Source: Reichenbachiella ulvae (GTDB lineage Bacteria > Bacteroidota > Bacteroidia > Cytophagales > Cyclobacteriaceae). From it: a DNA stretch of 64,000 nt. The notes beneath the pieces were generated by a model, which was given only the letters and a program-made list of their open reading frames with translations, searched no databases and was not told the origin of the DNA. The stretch lies in assembly GCF_025833875.1 (NCBI RefSeq), contig NZ_JAOYOD010000001.1, positions 2,294,001-2,358,000 of the forward strand, in the 5' to 3' direction. A program made the position numbers and the translations under genes. Below are positions 18,971 through 28,136 of this stretch, in pieces (position 1 is the stretch's first letter; every line of letters begins with the position of its first letter).

Positions 18971-19273
18971 AGCTGATATTTCAGGAATCAATGACCGAAT
19001 AAAACCTGTCACATCAGACACATTTACCATTCAATTTCAAAGCATATTTAACTTCTCCTATTGTTTCAACTGACGAAAACATAGCCTATTTTGATTTAAA
19101 GTCATTTTCTAAACTTCTGGTGGAATCATTAAAAAACCTGTCATACACCCAAAGAAAATAATCTTAAATTCACCTGAAAAAAGTTTAAACTCACCGAAAT
19201 TCACTTTAGAACCTATCCGGGCTGTTCTATCATTGCATCGTAATCAATTTCAAAAAAACAAAATACTAAGAAG
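18971..19273. other. Intergenic region without recognised gene
   Basis: This is about 300 bp of AT-rich sequence between two short genes on the plus strand. I see no open frame of note and no clear TAnnTTTG promoter, although the promoter of the 19274 gene should lie in its right half. Confidence 0.4.
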
Positions 19274-19624
19274 ATGAAAACGACAATTAAAGCAATCGCC
19301 CTTACATTATTTGTAGCCTTGACTAGCGTAGCATACGCAGGAGAAAATGCTGAGAAAGCAGAAAAAGTAATTAGCCCAGAATTGAACGTACAAATCAAAG
19401 CAATGGCAGACGCGAAAGTTGCCGTTATCTTTGAAAAATTAGCTGGAGAAGAAGTTAAAGTAAAAATCTATGATACTTACGGCACTTTGATTTTTTCTGA
19501 CAAAGACGTGAAGAGTTCAAAATATGCGAAAGCCTTCGATCTTTCAGCTTATCCAGCTGGAAAATACGCTTACTCTGTATCAAATGATGTGTACAGCGTA
19601 AAGAAGACGATCATAATAAAATAA
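19274..19624 (+). CDS. Small secreted protein with sorting-domain-like beta fold
   Basis: The 116-residue protein has a clear signal peptide (MKTTIKAIALTLFVALTSVAYA). Its mature part of about 94 residues resembles the beta-sandwich of a T9SS C-terminal domain or DUF3244 (VKVKIYDTYGTLIFSDKDV, AFDLSAYPAGKYAYSV, VKKTIIIK), but the usual preceding cargo and the YPNP motif are missing. It could be a free-standing periplasmic protein of unknown role. A terminator follows at once, so it is probably transcribed alone and possibly strongly. Confidence 0.7.
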   Translation: MKTTIKAIALTLFVALTSVAYAGENAEKAEKVISPELNVQIKAMADAKVAVIFEKLAGEEVKVKIYDTYGTLIFSDKDVKSSKYAKAFDLSAYPAGKYAYSVSNDVYSVKKTIIIK

Positions 19625-19653
19625 AACCCAACTTACTACTCTCTTAGAATTTT

Positions 19654-19683
19654 AGCCCTGGTGCCATGCATCAGGGCTTTTCT
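19654..19683 (+). terminator. Rho-independent terminator
   Basis: AGCCCTG pairs with CAGGGCT, extended by an inner TG/CA pair, and is followed by TTTTCT. It is 30 bp after the stop of the small secreted-protein gene. Confidence 0.8.
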
Positions 19684-19758
19684 ATTATAGATACCATTCT
19701 GACTAAAAACTATTTGGCACATAGCCACAGGATCAAACATCTTTATCATCTTTGCGGC

Positions 19759-21669
19759 ATGATTTCTATCAACAATTTATCTTATTATCTAGGCAGTCGT
19801 GCCCTTTTCGAGGAAGCTTCTCTTCATATCAAACCCAAAGACAAAATAGGTCTCATTGGCTTAAATGGAACCGGTAAATCCACGCTTTTAAAACTGATCA
19901 TTGGCCAGTTGACCAAAGATGGTGGAGAAATCAGCATGTCAAAGGATTGCAGTATCGGTTTCTTGAATCAAGACATGCTTTCTTTTCAATCAGACGATTC
20001 TATTCTATCGGTCGTTATGGAGGCTTTTCAGGATGTGATAGATATCCAGCATCAGATCGACAAAGTACTGAAGCAGATGGAAACCAACTATGAAGATAAA
20101 TTGGTAGATAGACTGGCTCGACTACAAGAAGAGTTTGAATCGAAGGATGGTTACACTTTGCAAAGCAAGGCCGAGGAAGTACTGGAAGGGATAGGCTTCC
20201 AGACGAGCGACCTCCAAAGACCCTTGAGGGAATTTAGTGGAGGATGGCGTATGCGTGTAATTCTGGCCAAATTGCTTCTAGAATCCCCTTCCCTTTTGAT
20301 GCTGGATGAGCCTACCAACCACCTAGATCTACCGTCGATTCAGTGGATAGAAAATTACCTCCGGAATTATGAAGGTGCAGTGATTGTGGTATCTCACGAC
20401 CGTGAGTTCCTCAACAATACTATTAACACCATAGTTGAAGTCAGTCAGCAAAACCTGACTATGTACCCTGGCAACTACGACAATTATCTGCAAGAAAAGG
20501 AAATGCGAAACGAGCTTCAAAAGAACGCTTTCCTGAACCAACAGCAGCAAATCAAACAAACAGAAAGGTTTGTTGAGCGATTTCGAGCCAAAGCTACCAA
20601 AGCCAAACAAGTTCAATCCAGGGTGAAAGCTCTGGAACGAATGGACAAAGTAGAAGATGTGATCGAAGATAACGTGGCGATCAATTTTAAATTCAACTTC
20701 GGTAAGCAATCGGGCCGACATGTAGTCACTATCGATGAGGTTTCTAAATCATACCCAGGTATTGACATCCTAAAAAAAGCGAGTGCCGGAATAGAAAGAG
20801 GAGACAAAATTGCACTGATAGGAGCAAATGGAAAGGGTAAATCAACACTATTAAGAATCATAGATGGAGATGAGAATGTGGAAGGTTCCGCTAAAATGGG
20901 ATTCAATGTAAACCCCGCTTTTTTTGCTCAGCATCAATTAGAATCACTCAACATTGATAATGAGATTCTGGAAGAACTGAAACAAGCCGGAACAGGAAAA
21001 AGTGAACAAGAGCTACGTGGTGTATTGGGCTGTTTTTTATTCTCAGACGAAGAGGTATTCAAAAAAATCAAGGTGCTTTCTGGAGGGGAAAAATCTCGTG
21101 TAGCATTGGCTAAAACGCTGATTTCAGAAGCCAACTTCCTGTTATTAGATGAGCCCACCAACCACCTTGACATTCAATCTGTAAACATCCTAATTCAGGC
21201 ATTAGAACAATACGAAGGTTCGTTTATTCTGGTCTCTCACGATAGGTATTTCGTAAGGAAAGTTGCTAACAAAATCTGGTGGCTCGAAGACCAACAGATC
21301 AAAGAATACCCGGGCACATACGACGAGTACAAATGGTGGGCTTCTCAGCAAGCCCAAAAGAAAACAGAAAAAAAACAAGCTCCCGTAAAGGCGAAAGAAA
21401 ACAAGCCGAAGAAAGAAAAGGTCAAAGATGTAGATCAGAACATTTTGTCTAAGCTCAAAAAGGAATTGAACGCAATAGAAAGCAAAATAGAAAAGCTAGA
21501 AATAGAAAAAACACAACTAGAGGCTGACATGGCTAAACCGGATATTTTCAATAATGCAGATAAGCTAAGCGAGATTGATGAAAAATATCAGACAGTAAAA
21601 TCAGACCTGGAAGGTCATAATGACAAATGGGAAGAATTGGTTATGCAAATAGAAGAGATGGAGGATTGA
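19759..21669 (+). CDS. ABC-F family ATPase (translation factor type)
   Basis: I start at ATG 19759 (636 residues, MISINNLSYYLG), the normal family N-terminus; an open extension upstream runs into the terminator. There are two ABC domains without membrane segments. Domain 1 has Walker A GLNGTGKST (35-43), signature FSGGWRMR and Walker B LLMLDEPTNHLD. Domain 2 has Walker A GANGKGKST (about 355), signature LSGGEKSR and LLLDEPTNHLD. A charged interdomain linker (about 250-320) and a C-terminal coiled coil (about 560-636) complete the Uup/YdiF-like layout. ABC-F proteins of this kind act on the ribosome E site or in DNA/RNA transactions. Resistance-type function is not indicated. Confidence 0.9.
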   Translation: MISINNLSYYLGSRALFEEASLHIKPKDKIGLIGLNGTGKSTLLKLIIGQLTKDGGEISMSKDCSIGFLNQDMLSFQSDDSILSVVMEAFQDVIDIQHQIDKVLKQMETNYEDKLVDRLARLQEEFESKDGYTLQSKAEEVLEGIGFQTSDLQRPLREFSGGWRMRVILAKLLLESPSLLMLDEPTNHLDLPSIQWIENYLRNYEGAVIVVSHDREFLNNTINTIVEVSQQNLTMYPGNYDNYLQEKEMRNELQKNAFLNQQQQIKQTERFVERFRAKATKAKQVQSRVKALERMDKVEDVIEDNVAINFKFNFGKQSGRHVVTIDEVSKSYPGIDILKKASAGIERGDKIALIGANGKGKSTLLRIIDGDENVEGSAKMGFNVNPAFFAQHQLESLNIDNEILEELKQAGTGKSEQELRGVLGCFLFSDEEVFKKIKVLSGGEKSRVALAKTLISEANFLLLDEPTNHLDIQSVNILIQALEQYEGSFILVSHDRYFVRKVANKIWWLEDQQIKEYPGTYDEYKWWASQQAQKKTEKKQAPVKAKENKPKKEKVKDVDQNILSKLKKELNAIESKIEKLEIEKTQLEADMAKPDIFNNADKLSEIDEKYQTVKSDLEGHNDKWEELVMQIEEMED

Positions 21670-21690
21670 CCCTCCATCTCCTTTATCTTT
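21655..21690. terminator. Terminator hairpin overlapping the ABC-F stop codon
   Basis: GAGATGGAGG (21655-21664) pairs perfectly with CCTCCATCTC (21671-21680) around the stop codon, followed by a pyrimidine-rich CTTTATCTTT. It separates the ABC-F gene from the convergent glycosyltransferase gene. Confidence 0.6.
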
Positions 21691-21692
21691 AA

Positions 21693-22913
21693 TTAAGATT
21701 CTTTGTAGCTCAAAGCTACTTCACCAATGGACTGTAGCTCATCATTTGAACGCATCTCATGGCTTTTGATAACTCTTTCATAATGCCCCCAAAGCTCTGC
21801 ATGCAAGTTATCAATGGTCTTAGCATTAGCATAGTCAAACGCCGCTTTGCCCATTTGAAGTCTTAAATGATCGTCTTGAGTCAATGCAAGAATTCTCTTA
21901 TAAAATCCATTATGGTATCCTGGTTTAGCCAAAAAACCAGTAATTCCATCCTTCACAATATCAGAAGGTCCATTTGCATCTGCGGCCACCACTGGCAAAC
22001 CAGAAGCCATTGCCTCTAAAACTACATTACCAAATGTCTCAGATGCTGAAGGGAAGAAGAACAAATCAGCTGATGCATATACAGTAGACAATTCTTTCCC
22101 TCTAAGTTTCCCAGTAAAAAGTGCATTGGGCATCTTTTCCTTTAACCACTCAAGTTCAGGCCCATCACCTGTTATGACCATGGTTATTTTCTTATTTTTT
22201 CTTTCAAAACGTTCATACATCTCTGCCAACATATTCACGTTCTTCTCCTTAATTAACCTACTTACAAATAAGACCGTCTTGTTTCCTTTTGGAATCTTTC
22301 CTTCAAAATAATCGGTTTGCTTAAACCTTGGGTTAAATCGATTGGCATGAATAGCCCTACCCCAGATCACCATCTTATTACTATCTATGCCCAACCTCTC
22401 CAGGTCTCTCTTGACAGGGCTTGTTGGCACCAATGTCAAGTCCGCATTTTTATAATACCAAGCCATACCTTGACTCAAAGGCCAACCGAGAATCTTAGCT
22501 CCCAATCTACCCGCGTAAAATTTTAAATATGACGGGTAATGAGTATGATAAACAGTCATTACGGGGATATTGTTTTTTCTGCCATAATTTATGGCAAATC
22601 TTCCCATTAGCGTAGGTGAAGTAAAATGTAATAAATCTGGTCGAAACTCATTGATTGCCTTCTTTAAGCCTTTTGCTTTTATTGGTAACCCTAGTCTATA
22701 TCCAACCTGAAGTGGAAATTTCAAATAAGGAATCTCAATCATAGGAAACTCAATATTGGACTTATCCTTAGGTGGATGAGGCGTTACGATCATCAAATCG
22801 AAACGATCCTTGGGAAAATCAGCAATTATCTTATTTAAAGTAATACTAACGCCATCGAAATCCTCCTCTAAAACGTCGGCAAAAAGAACTACTTTTTTCT
22901 TATTATTCTGCAT
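21693..22913 (-). CDS. Glycosyltransferase family 4 (GT-B)
   Basis: Starting at ATG 22913 gives 406 residues (MQNNKKKVVLFADV); an open 17-codon extension has no family features. The N-terminal Rossmann domain begins LFADVLEEDFDGVSITL. The C-terminal half contains VLFVSRLIKEKNVNMLAEMYE, ITGDGPELEWLKE and the nucleotide-sugar binding EX7E stretch ASETFGNVVLEAMASGLPVV near residue 300. This resembles the GDP-mannose-dependent alpha-mannosyltransferase group, but the donor is not certain. It is the last gene of a minus-strand operon starting near 26250. Confidence 0.85.
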   Translation of the reverse strand: MQNNKKKVVLFADVLEEDFDGVSITLNKIIADFPKDRFDLMIVTPHPPKDKSNIEFPMIEIPYLKFPLQVGYRLGLPIKAKGLKKAINEFRPDLLHFTSPTLMGRFAINYGRKNNIPVMTVYHTHYPSYLKFYAGRLGAKILGWPLSQGMAWYYKNADLTLVPTSPVKRDLERLGIDSNKMVIWGRAIHANRFNPRFKQTDYFEGKIPKGNKTVLFVSRLIKEKNVNMLAEMYERFERKNKKITMVITGDGPELEWLKEKMPNALFTGKLRGKELSTVYASADLFFFPSASETFGNVVLEAMASGLPVVAADANGPSDIVKDGITGFLAKPGYHNGFYKRILALTQDDHLRLQMGKAAFDYANAKTIDNLHAELWGHYERVIKSHEMRSNDELQSIGEVALSYKES

Positions 22914-23070
22914 TAGAATTCTTCTACGAAATAAAACAATGTAGGATATTATAATCCTAACCAATTTCGGTAAAGTTTTAGGTCTTTCCTTTCTTTACTA
23001 TTATAATGTCACACTAACACTGCTTTACCCCTATATTAAAACAGAATTAATTTGTCAAAATTAATATGAG

Positions 23071-24252
23071 TCATACAATAGAGTCTGATGTAGATTGATA
23101 AACCGCCAACTGTTTATCGAAGCAATTCTCCCAGCTAAGCTCCTTGGCATAATCTCTCGCCTTCATTTTCAAACCATCGCGATTGGAATCATTGTTAAAC
23201 GCTATAATTGCATTTACTAGTTCCTCAACATTGACTTGATCAAGCACAATACCTGCTCCGGACCGATCTATATGCTCCTTCGCGGCACCATCACTAGCAG
23301 CAACCAATGGGAGTCCCGCACTTAACGACTCGACTAGGGATAGACCAAAAGTCTCCCAGGCGCTCAGTGCAAAGCCCAAATCCGCACTAGCATAGTACTC
23401 GGCCATTTCTTCTTTACTCTTTATAAACCCTTTGAAATGTACATGCTCAAACTGTTCAGCCATTTGCTCCACAGAATCTTGATCAGGCCCCATTCCAGCC
23501 AATATCAACGCTGGTTCAACGCTCAGCTTTTCGCACAATATGGGATAGGCTTTTAATAAAATATGTAACCCCTTCTCTTTGCAAAAACGATGAGGAAAAA
23601 ACATAATCAAACGTTCATCTGTTCCTGCTTTCAATTCAGAAACTAAGTTTACATTTCTTTTATTGGGATTAAAGAGGTTTTCATTCACCCCTAAAGGAAC
23701 AAAATGAGTGTTTTTGATCCCGTTTTTAATCATTCGATCGATTATAATCTGACTTGATGCAACAACACCAGCCATTCGATTATAATTTTTTCGGGCATAA
23801 GCCCAGGCTACCTTCTCTCCTTTCACTGAAAGAGAAAAAGGTGCCCCTTTTAAAAATCTTTTAACATATGTTACCGGAAAATCTGCATGCCAAAAACCAA
23901 ATACTTTGGCTTTCAGAGCATACTTATTTACCACAGAATTCACTATCCCTGGCATAAAATAAGGAGAACCTACTTCTATCACGTCCGGATTATGTTTTAC
24001 AATCAAAGGGGCTATTTTAGAAGCCTTAAGCAGATATCGATATTCCCAATTCCCTAATACTTTAGGAACCTCAAGATGTTCAATAAAAGCGCAGGGGCCT
24101 ATCTGCTCCGTATATGTTCTATCATCATGCATGATAAAAACATATTTCACATCACTTCTATCTTTGAAGTACTCCATCTTTTCCAAATGATACCTCCTAA
24201 CTCCACCACCCGACGGACTCCAAAAATTATTACAATCTAGAAGTGTAAACAT
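23071..24252 (-). CDS. Glycosyltransferase family 4 (GT-B)
   Basis: The product is 393 residues. The N-terminal acceptor domain contains SPSGGGVRRYHLEKMEYF. The C-terminal donor domain contains MFFPHRFCKEKGLHILLKAY, ALILAGMGPDQDSV and SAWETFGLSLVESLSAGLPL (EX7E motif near residue 300). Glycosyl transfer to a lipid-linked or surface glycan is expected; the sugar is unknown. The start follows the epimerase stop by one base, so the two are tightly coupled. Confidence 0.85.
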   Translation of the reverse strand: MFTLLDCNNFWSPSGGGVRRYHLEKMEYFKDRSDVKYVFIMHDDRTYTEQIGPCAFIEHLEVPKVLGNWEYRYLLKASKIAPLIVKHNPDVIEVGSPYFMPGIVNSVVNKYALKAKVFGFWHADFPVTYVKRFLKGAPFSLSVKGEKVAWAYARKNYNRMAGVVASSQIIIDRMIKNGIKNTHFVPLGVNENLFNPNKRNVNLVSELKAGTDERLIMFFPHRFCKEKGLHILLKAYPILCEKLSVEPALILAGMGPDQDSVEQMAEQFEHVHFKGFIKSKEEMAEYYASADLGFALSAWETFGLSLVESLSAGLPLVAASDGAAKEHIDRSGAGIVLDQVNVEELVNAIIAFNNDSNRDGLKMKARDYAKELSWENCFDKQLAVYQSTSDSIV

Positions 24253-24253
24253 C

Positions 24254-25279
24254 CTATTTATAGAATTTTTTATACCAGTCCACGAAATTACTTACACCTT
24301 CTTCTATACTTACCTTAGGTTGATAGCCAATTTCTTTTTTGAGTTCACTTGTATCTGCATAAGTACTCACTACATCCCCTTCCTGCATTGGCAGGAAATT
24401 CTTTTTCACCTCCTTGCCTAATGCTTTACCAATTACCTCAATAAAATCCATGAGCTGAACTGGTTTGCTATTTCCAATATTAAATATTCGATAGGGAATG
24501 CCATGGTGATTTTCCCGAGGTGCATTCTCCATCACTCGACAAACACCAGTCACAATATCATCCACGTAAGTAAAATCTCTCTCCATTTGACCGTTATTAA
24601 ACACCTTAATTGGTTCACCGTTTGAGATAGCTTTAGCAAATAGCATTGGCGCCATATCAGGACGACCCCAAGGTCCATATACTGTAAAAAACCTTAACCC
24701 TGTAGTAGGTACTCCAAAAAGGTGGCTGTAGGTATGAGCCATTAGCTCATTACTCTTTTTTGTGGCAGCATAAAGACTAGCTGGCTCATCCACCTTATGA
24801 TGTATAGAAAAAGGCTGTTCACTATTCAGACCATAAACACTAGAGCTACTTGCATAAACTAAATGCTTAACGGGGTTTTCCCTGCATGCCTCCAGAATAT
24901 TATTAAAACCAACTATATTAGATTGAATGTAGGCATTAGGATTATCAATACTGTACCTCACACCTGCCTGAGCAGCCAAATGAATTACATAATCAAATCC
25001 TGACTCTTCAAATAAATTCGTTAAAGATTTTTCATCAGTTATATCCATTCGGATAAACTCAAAACGATCAAAGGTTTTGCTTTTAGTCGCCTTGCCATAG
25101 CGAATAAAATCGGGATGAATGCCAAGAGCTTTTAACCTTTCAAACTTCAAAGTCATCGGATAATAATCGTTTATATTATCCAATCCAATGATTTTGTATG
25201 CTTGATCTGCCACCAGAGATTTTACCACATGAAAACCAATAAAGCCCGCAGCTCCTGTAACTAATATTTTCTTCTCCAT
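24254..25279 (-). CDS. NAD-dependent nucleotide-sugar epimerase, UDP-glucuronate 4-epimerase-like
   Basis: This 341-residue extended SDR has the NAD motif ILVTGAAGFIGFHVVKSL (residues 5-22), IGLDNINDYYP as in UDP-glucuronate/UDP-GalA epimerases, the catalytic serine in YASSSSVYGLNSEQPF, and the YxxxK motif in YAATKKSNELMAHTYS. HLFGVPTTGLRFFTVYGPWGRPDMA is characteristic of the GalE/Gla/WbpP-like UDP-hexuronic epimerases. It would supply an epimerised nucleotide sugar to the neighbouring transferases. The exact substrate is not proven by sequence. Confidence 0.85.
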   Translation of the reverse strand: MEKKILVTGAAGFIGFHVVKSLVADQAYKIIGLDNINDYYPMTLKFERLKALGIHPDFIRYGKATKSKTFDRFEFIRMDITDEKSLTNLFEESGFDYVIHLAAQAGVRYSIDNPNAYIQSNIVGFNNILEACRENPVKHLVYASSSSVYGLNSEQPFSIHHKVDEPASLYAATKKSNELMAHTYSHLFGVPTTGLRFFTVYGPWGRPDMAPMLFAKAISNGEPIKVFNNGQMERDFTYVDDIVTGVCRVMENAPRENHHGIPYRIFNIGNSKPVQLMDFIEVIGKALGKEVKKNFLPMQEGDVVSTYADTSELKKEIGYQPKVSIEEGVSNFVDWYKKFYK

Positions 25280-25380
25280 AGAAGGATCTTATTTACATTT
25301 GAGATCTAAAATTGTTGTTACAATAACGACAAGATTTCCTCCTAAACCACTAAAAGCAAGTCGTTAACAACAAATAATTT

Positions 25381-26250
25381 TTATTTATTCAAAGACCACC
25401 AGACATTATCGAAATACTTGTAAAGGGTATTATTGTTGGTATTGTCTGAATTCACTGTGCTAGACAGACCCATTTTAGTCGATTGCCGCAGCGACACAAA
25501 ACGTCCAAATCTAAACGGTGCAGGCACTACATATACTGGAGATTGATTTCGCGAAAGGTTTCCACTTACCCAGATATCATCCACAAAAAAGGCCTCCCGT
25601 GGCGCATTAGCAAAATCAAAGACTCGCGCATCAAATAATTTTGGCTTTACTGCAAAACTGGCCGCCCCTTGCAGACAATCAACTCGCACTGGCTTAGTGA
25701 CTGAGTTATCCTTTCTATAAAAGCGCACTATTCCACCATATAGCTGCTCCTTATCTTTGTGATCAAAACTTTTCGGCACAGTCCACCCAGATAAAGTCAT
25801 CGCTGCATCCGGTAATTGTTTCGAATTAGCGATGTAATTCTCTACCATTCCTCTTGGGTAAATCTGATCATCATCTAAGACAATAATTAACTTGTCCGGC
25901 TCCTCTTTATACAGATCCAAAGTTGGCAATAGTTTAGTTGCCGGGCCTAAATCCTTCTCAATCCAATTAATTTCAACCAAAGGGTGATTTAAAACATAAT
26001 CCGGTATGTCGTACTCTGCCTTATCTCTTTCGAAAGCCTTAGGTAAGTTGAGAATAATTTTTTCGGGAAGTACGGATTGATCTGTCAAAGAATTAAGTGT
26101 AGGTGTCAGCCCCTTAAATCGTGTGGGTAAAATCGATAGGGAGATTACTGCATTAGACCTCTCTTTTTCTTGAATCTTTTTGACCCAATACGATGGTTGT
26201 GTAATTCTGACTTGAAACAACCTCAATATTTCTGAAACAAATCTCCTCAT
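25381..26250 (-). CDS. Glycosyltransferase-like protein (GT-A, family 2-like)
   Basis: The 289-residue product shows a GT-A fold: SLSILPTRFKGLTPTLNSLTD at residues 35-55 (first beta-alpha unit), and an aspartate cluster IIVLDDDQIYPRGMVENYI near residue 125 as the metal-binding DxD. Residues 185-230 include FFVDDIWVSGNLS. It is weaker than standard GT2 in the N-terminal motif and may be a distinct subfamily. It is probably the first gene of the minus-strand glycan operon, with a predicted promoter at 26273-26280. Confidence 0.7.
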   Translation of the reverse strand: MRRFVSEILRLFQVRITQPSYWVKKIQEKERSNAVISLSILPTRFKGLTPTLNSLTDQSVLPEKIILNLPKAFERDKAEYDIPDYVLNHPLVEINWIEKDLGPATKLLPTLDLYKEEPDKLIIVLDDDQIYPRGMVENYIANSKQLPDAAMTLSGWTVPKSFDHKDKEQLYGGIVRFYRKDNSVTKPVRVDCLQGAASFAVKPKLFDARVFDFANAPREAFFVDDIWVSGNLSRNQSPVYVVPAPFRFGRFVSLRQSTKMGLSSTVNSDNTNNNTLYKYFDNVWWSLNK

Positions 26251-26272
26251 GTTTAAGCATTCAATTTTGACG

Positions 26273-26280
26273 CAAACATA
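26273..26280 (-). promoter_or_regulatory. Possible -7 element for the minus-strand glycan operon
   Basis: On the minus strand the sequence is TATGTTTG, a full match to TAnnTTTG, 23 bp upstream of the ATG at 26250. No clear TTG is found at the expected -33 position, so the call is weak. Confidence 0.35.
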
Positions 26281-26369
26281 AGCGCTTCATAAAGAATATT
26301 ACCGCAGAGACTTCCATAATTATCAATGTGATGTTGCTTTTCCTTGTATAGCTTGAAGATTTACAACTA

Positions 26370-26403
26370 TTGGTTTTAGAGAAAATATAATTCTTTAGTT
26401 TTG
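26370..26403 (+). promoter_or_regulatory. Possible promoter of the plus-strand glycan operon
   Basis: TTG at 26370-26372 and TAGTTTTG at 26396-26403 match the Bacteroidota consensus with a 23-nt spacer, at the long end of the accepted range. The ATG of the GT90-like gene follows at 26425. Confidence 0.4.
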
Positions 26404-26424
26404 CATGCAATTCACTTAATACAG

Positions 26425-27432
26425 ATGTCTAAAAACGATATTGAAAAAGAATTCTGGTTTTCCCCACAAGAACGAGTTGATTTTTACCTAAACGGACTAG
26501 ATTCTTTTGAAATAGACCTAGAAGTCTTCAAAAAAATCAAAAACAGTAACGAATGGAATCAAAAAGAGCTTCACTTGGTATCCTTTGAACAGTATGAAAA
26601 CACTTTCACACATTGGTATTGCAAATACATCGTACATCTGCCTCGAATAAGAAACATCAGAGTTTTACCCTACTACAAAGCCTACAAAGACTTACATTCT
26701 TTAATGAATTTCTTTATTCCTTTTGATAAACTAGGCCTGAAATACAAAGCATTCAAGTACCCTCTATTCTATGGAGAAACAGGTTATACTGACGGAATAC
26801 CTTGTCTTAAAAAATCTAGGAGAGGTGATGATGAGGAAAGTGTCATCTTTAATTTCAGAACCTTAAGGCTTACTCAACCCTGTGAGTCCGCACAAAAAAA
26901 CGACATCCCCTGGCGAGACAAAAAAAATAGTGTCATATGGCGCGGAGCTACTACTGGTCAAGAACAGAGAGTAACCTTTGTAGAGAAGTACTTCAACAAA
27001 TATGATGTTGCCTTTGCTACCACCAAACAAAAACCACACCTCGCACACCTCAAGAAGGCAAAAGTTTCAATTAAAAAACAATTGGAATACAAATTTGTAA
27101 TCAGCCTGGAAGGGAATGATGTCGCCAGCAACCTAAGATGGGTTTTATCATCTAATTCAGTACCGATTATGCCTAAGCCTTACTGGCAATCCTGGATTAT
27201 GGAAGAAAAACTGGAGCCATTTGTGCATTATTTGGAACTCAACAAAGACTTATCTAATCTAGAAGAAGTTTTAAAATGGGCATCCGAAAACGATGAAAAA
27301 TGCGAACAGATTGCAGAAAACGGAAAAAAATACATGGCACAGTTTCTAGATGATAAAAATGATATACAAGTTCAGAAATTATTGTTAGAAGAATACGCCA
27401 AACGCGTGAGTTATAAAAATTCAATAAAATGA
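26425..27432 (+). CDS. Glycosyltransferase family 90-like protein
   Basis: I choose ATG 26425 (335 residues). A TTG eight codons upstream is also in frame but sits inside the predicted promoter. The C-terminal half matches the LpsA/CAP10 (GT90) pattern: VIWRGATTGQEQR near residue 180, and YKFVISLEGNDVASNLRWVL followed by SNSVPIM near 225-255. These enzymes add xylose, glucose or galactose to lipopolysaccharide or protein. Association with lipopolysaccharide or capsule building is likely here. The stop overlaps the next start (ATGA), so translation is coupled. Confidence 0.8.
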   Translation: MSKNDIEKEFWFSPQERVDFYLNGLDSFEIDLEVFKKIKNSNEWNQKELHLVSFEQYENTFTHWYCKYIVHLPRIRNIRVLPYYKAYKDLHSLMNFFIPFDKLGLKYKAFKYPLFYGETGYTDGIPCLKKSRRGDDEESVIFNFRTLRLTQPCESAQKNDIPWRDKKNSVIWRGATTGQEQRVTFVEKYFNKYDVAFATTKQKPHLAHLKKAKVSIKKQLEYKFVISLEGNDVASNLRWVLSSNSVPIMPKPYWQSWIMEEKLEPFVHYLELNKDLSNLEEVLKWASENDEKCEQIAENGKKYMAQFLDDKNDIQVQKLLLEEYAKRVSYKNSIK

Positions 27433-28103
27433 TAGACATATTAATGCTCTCAACAGAGCACATAGATATATATACTCAATACTCTATTCCGATTTGGAAA
27501 AAATACTGCGAACAACATGGTTACTCCTTTCATCACTATGGTGAAAAACTCATCCCAGACATGGCCTTCACATGGAGTCGAATCAAAATGATCCAGGATC
27601 ATTTCAAAAAAAGCAATGCGGAATATGTCATGATGGTAGATGCAGACACTTTTCTATATCATGATCGATTAGACCAGAAATTAGAAGAGCTCATAGACAA
27701 ATATATGATCGGCGATAAAAGAATTTTATTTCAAAAAGATGGTTCCGACCGAATGGGCATTTACTTCTCACACAACTGGGCCTTGAGTTTCAAGGTCGGC
27801 CGTTGGGCTTTGCCAAATGCAGGTTTCAACATCATGAGGAATTGCCCTGAGGTCCATCAGTTTATTGACACATGGCTGGAGCTAGGACAAGGAAAACTTA
27901 GACATTTAGCCGATGTGCATCCAAGAACACAAAATGTGCTGCTTCATGGTGTCATGCAAGACCCAGAATTAGATAAACTCATAGGCTATTTACCTTCTAA
28001 AATCGTTAGTAAAAGGAATACTAAATTCTGCAGACATCTTTCTGCCATGACAAAAGAACAAATCGCGGAAGCTATCAAAGTGGAATACGACAAAATATTT
28101 TAA
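27429..28103 (+). CDS. Putative glycosyltransferase (GT-A, GT34/GT8-like)
   Basis: The product is 224 residues. A short N-terminal strand (IDILMLSTEH) and KYCEQHGYSFHHYGEK are followed by AEYVMMVDADTFLYHDRLD near residue 65, which holds the DxD motif. WALPNAGFNIMRNCPEVHQF near 125 matches the acceptor-site loop of galactosyltransferase-like GT34 and GT8 proteins. The sugar and linkage are unknown. It is translationally coupled to the GT90-like gene. Confidence 0.7.
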   Translation: MIDILMLSTEHIDIYTQYSIPIWKKYCEQHGYSFHHYGEKLIPDMAFTWSRIKMIQDHFKKSNAEYVMMVDADTFLYHDRLDQKLEELIDKYMIGDKRILFQKDGSDRMGIYFSHNWALSFKVGRWALPNAGFNIMRNCPEVHQFIDTWLELGQGKLRHLADVHPRTQNVLLHGVMQDPELDKLIGYLPSKIVSKRNTKFCRHLSAMTKEQIAEAIKVEYDKIF

Positions 28104-28136
28104 TCAGTCCTATTCTTAATCCAATACAAACGAAGA